This document shows, piece after piece, positions 19,079 to 21,175 of a stretch of DNA of 21,175 nucleotides (position 1 is the stretch's first letter; every line of letters starts with the position of its first letter). Origin of the DNA: Bigelowiella natans CCMP2755. Lineage: Eukaryota; Cercozoa; Chlorarachniophyceae. The stretch lies in contig ADNK01002695.1 of the NCBI GenBank assembly GCA_000320545.1, positions 1-21,175 of the forward strand, in the 5' to 3' direction. Below the pieces are notes generated by a model. That model made no database searches, was not told the DNA's origin, and saw only the letters and a program-made list of their open reading frames with translations. Both the position numbers and the translations under genes were made by a program.

Positions 19079-21037
19079 ATGTTGATCCCTGCCCTCTGCT
19101 TCACCCTCTTAATGGTACTAATAACGATTACACCGCTTTTCTACGCTGAAATTGTAATCCATCTACTGATGGGGATGATGGGAGAGCGAGGCAGTTGAGA
19201 GGAATGCGAGAAATTCATATCGAACACGACGTTACTTCTATCTTTTCCAGGTGTGTACAGGGAAGAGGGCACCGCTACAGTTTCCGCAGTAAGAACTAAA
19301 TACATGCAACCACTAGGTTATCTATCCCTTTAATGGTTATTTACGTTTATTGCAAGATCCGAAAATCCACGCACGGCCGACCCCCCGCTTTGGGACCTTG
19401 ATAGCTCGCAAGTGGTTCATACAATCACCTTGTTCGACCAAGTAGCATTGTCACAATATAACTCGGTCGAGACGAGCCACTTTGTCCCTCCTCCAGCCTC
19501 CATGGTTCTAAGTTCATCAGATCATTTGTGAAACCTTCTTGCTAGCCAAAGGGCGCTGTCGCCCACAACATGCTTGTTGAACAACACGTGTATCCCCACA
19601 ACAGGAATGGGGGCGCGTGGTTTTGAGCTGGAACGGGTCCGTCAAAGGCGTTCAGTTTGATAGATATGGCGCCCTCTGGGTGGATGGAGTGGAACTTCTG
19701 AGAACTACTACCCCCGGTCGGTACAAAAGCCATAAATTAACATCGCGCCGTGTCGATGCTTTTCACGCCCCTTTCCTGTGACGCGAAGCAACCATTATCG
19801 GTGTAGCAGGCCCTTCTCTTCACTCGCCACGTTCTATTCTCAGCTCGTTATATAGCTACACCGCACATGAAATGTCGCAAACCAAATTGTGAGCAGGCGT
19901 TATTTTGATTCGACGATAACCAGAGCCTGACAGTACCGGGATCCACTGGAATATCACACGGGATGTCACAGAATATTCGATGGTTATTACTAAACCTTTC
20001 TGCTGCTGCTGCTAGCATACCGAACCTTGTTTAATGCATGTATGTTTGGAACCCGTTGGCCGTTGTCATCGCGTCACAATCTTCATCAACCAACATCAGC
20101 AAACCCAGCACTATCCACCATCACCATTGTTATCATCACTGCCATCATCATTACAGATCATCTTCACAAACATCGGTATCATCATGCTCCTCGTCATCGT
20201 TATGTTCCCCCCTTTCCCCCCGCCCCTCCCCATGGGTTCCTCTTCCTCTTCTCCCCCCCCCCCTCCTCTCCACGAACGCAGTTATTCCGGAAGAAGAATG
20301 GCGGCCAGAATGACAAGAATAATCTAACGGCTGCATTGGCGATTCCCACATTAGTCACCCCAACCTACACAGGTGTCCTGTACATATCTGCAAAGCTCGA
20401 GTTCTTCGCAGCCGAGCACAACGGCGATCACAGCGACCATCATCCGCCACAACCAGATTCGAATCGAGCATCAGTGGTTGAGGAATTTCCCCAAATAATC
20501 CCGCTCAAAAACCCCATCGTCAACAGCAGCAGCGCCACAGGAAACACTCCTTGGAGTGTGATGACAGCCATTCCAGATGGCCAGGCAATGTCCTCCTTGT
20601 TCTCCCTGCCCACCACCGTTAAGGATGCTGTGAGAGGCTATATCGATCTTTACGCCTCGGCACACGCTTGCGAGGAGTTCTGGTATGTAAGTAGTAGCGG
20701 TGGAGGGGGAGGTGAGGGAGGGGGAGGAAGAAGGAGAAGAAGAAGGAGAGAAACAGAAAATATGAAAGAGGCTGCTTGCCTAGATCCAAACGGGTTTTGG
20801 TTTGGTTGTATCCCCCTCCGTACTTCGGAGAGCATTGCCGCAACAATACTCTTGAATTTCATACGACGCATTTTGTGCTGCAATCCGGCACGATTACTTC
20901 GATGCTCGGTATTGACGGCCATTCCGAATTATCATCGTTTTATCTACTGGTAGCTCGTATCATTAAACTACTAGTAGTTGATTTCATTAAATAGAGTCTT
21001 CTACGACTTTTCAGGTACTCAAATCCTCCCGCCAACA
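19079..21037 (+). CDS. Secreted peptide:N-glycanase A (PNGase A) family protein, 3'-truncated by the window
   Basis: Exons: 19079-19153, 19251-19288, 19357-19504, 19605-19720, 19934-19982, 20282-20682, 21015-21037, all in phase and continuing past the window; about 283 residues are visible. Exon 1 is a signal peptide (MLIPALCFTLLMVLITITPL). Family landmarks in order: FVPPPASM; EWGRVVLSWNGSVKGVQFDR; ALWVDGVELLRTTTP; WNITRDVTEYSMLF; PTYTGVLYISAKLEFF; FPQIIPL; IDLYASAHACEEFW then YSNPPAN. These follow plant and fungal PNGase A, which cleaves N-glycans (including core alpha-1,3-fucosylated ones) from the asparagine of glycopeptides. I infer a secretory, lysosomal or extracellular enzyme. The donor at 20683 (GTATGT), not the GTAAGT four bases on, gives the conserved EEFWYSNPP junction. 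The insert at about 20410-20480 is His/Asp/Pro-rich. Confidence 0.9.
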
Positions 21038-21112
21038 GTAATCACAAATGATACATATCATAACGCATATTTCAGTATTTTTTCATGATATATTTAAATA
21101 AATATATATTTT

Positions 21113-21175
<63 letters not shown>
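21113..21175. repeat. (TA)n array at the window end
   Basis: A long TA array begins soon after PNGase A exon 7 (donor at 21038) and runs to the window edge. It lies in the next intron. Confidence 0.95.

Noticed and set aside
19251-19288. Reading PNGase A exon 2 as VYREEGTATVSA
   Set aside because: That frame leaves the wrong phase for both exon 1 (signal peptide) and exon 3. The frame VCTGKRAPLQFP joins both.
20687-20692. Consensus donor GTAAGT at the end of PNGase A exon 6
   Set aside because: Using it shifts the next exon out of frame. The GTATGT donor four bases upstream gives the conserved EEFWYSNPP.
1-21175. CRISPR arrays, bacterial operons, insertion sequences, viral or retroelement genes
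   Set aside because: The repeats are simple microsatellites without spacers. No transposase, integrase or reverse transcriptase motif was seen on either strand, and all recognised genes are spliced eukaryotic genes.

Overview
The window is nuclear DNA from an intron-dense eukaryote, most likely a unicellular protist or alga. I could rebuild five protein genes by joining short exons on reading phase and splice signals. Nearly all introns are GT-AG, and they are stuffed with microsatellites and long G/C runs. Nothing looks prokaryotic: no operons, no CRISPR, no insertion sequences. The lineage cannot be fixed from the sequence alone; a SAR-type protist with very high intron density would fit, but this is only an inference.

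Layout. (1) About 152-4241, plus: the 3' part of a gene for an NHL-repeat beta-propeller protein. (2) 4696-6429, minus, convergent with it: a complete 8-exon gene for a 223-aa HMG-box chromatin protein. (3) 7591-12581, minus: a complete 18-exon gene for the mitochondrial pyruvate dehydrogenase E2 subunit (dihydrolipoamide acetyltransferase, 517 aa, one lipoyl domain); every exon junction is in phase. (4) About 13151-13365, plus: an isolated NHL-like coding fragment. (5) 13494-13566, minus: tRNA-Arg (anticodon UCG) with a T5 Pol III terminator. (6) 13872-17579, plus: a 9-exon, 492-aa protein with a cereblon-type CULT domain and no Lon domain. Its tri-tryptophan pocket is intact, and about 160 acidic residues are inserted before the last CULT strand. 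(7) 19079 to the right edge, plus: the 5' part of a secreted peptide:N-glycanase A (PNGase A) family enzyme with a signal peptide.

The genes do not form an obvious pathway: they cover mitochondrial carbon metabolism, chromatin, a possible small-molecule or degron reader, and N-glycan removal. Two features stand out. One is the CULT protein with its large acidic insert. The other is a sharp partition in base texture: microsatellites and homopolymer tracts sit in introns, while the spacers at 4242-4695, 6430-7590 and 17580-19078 almost lack them and share a different, palindrome-rich word usage.
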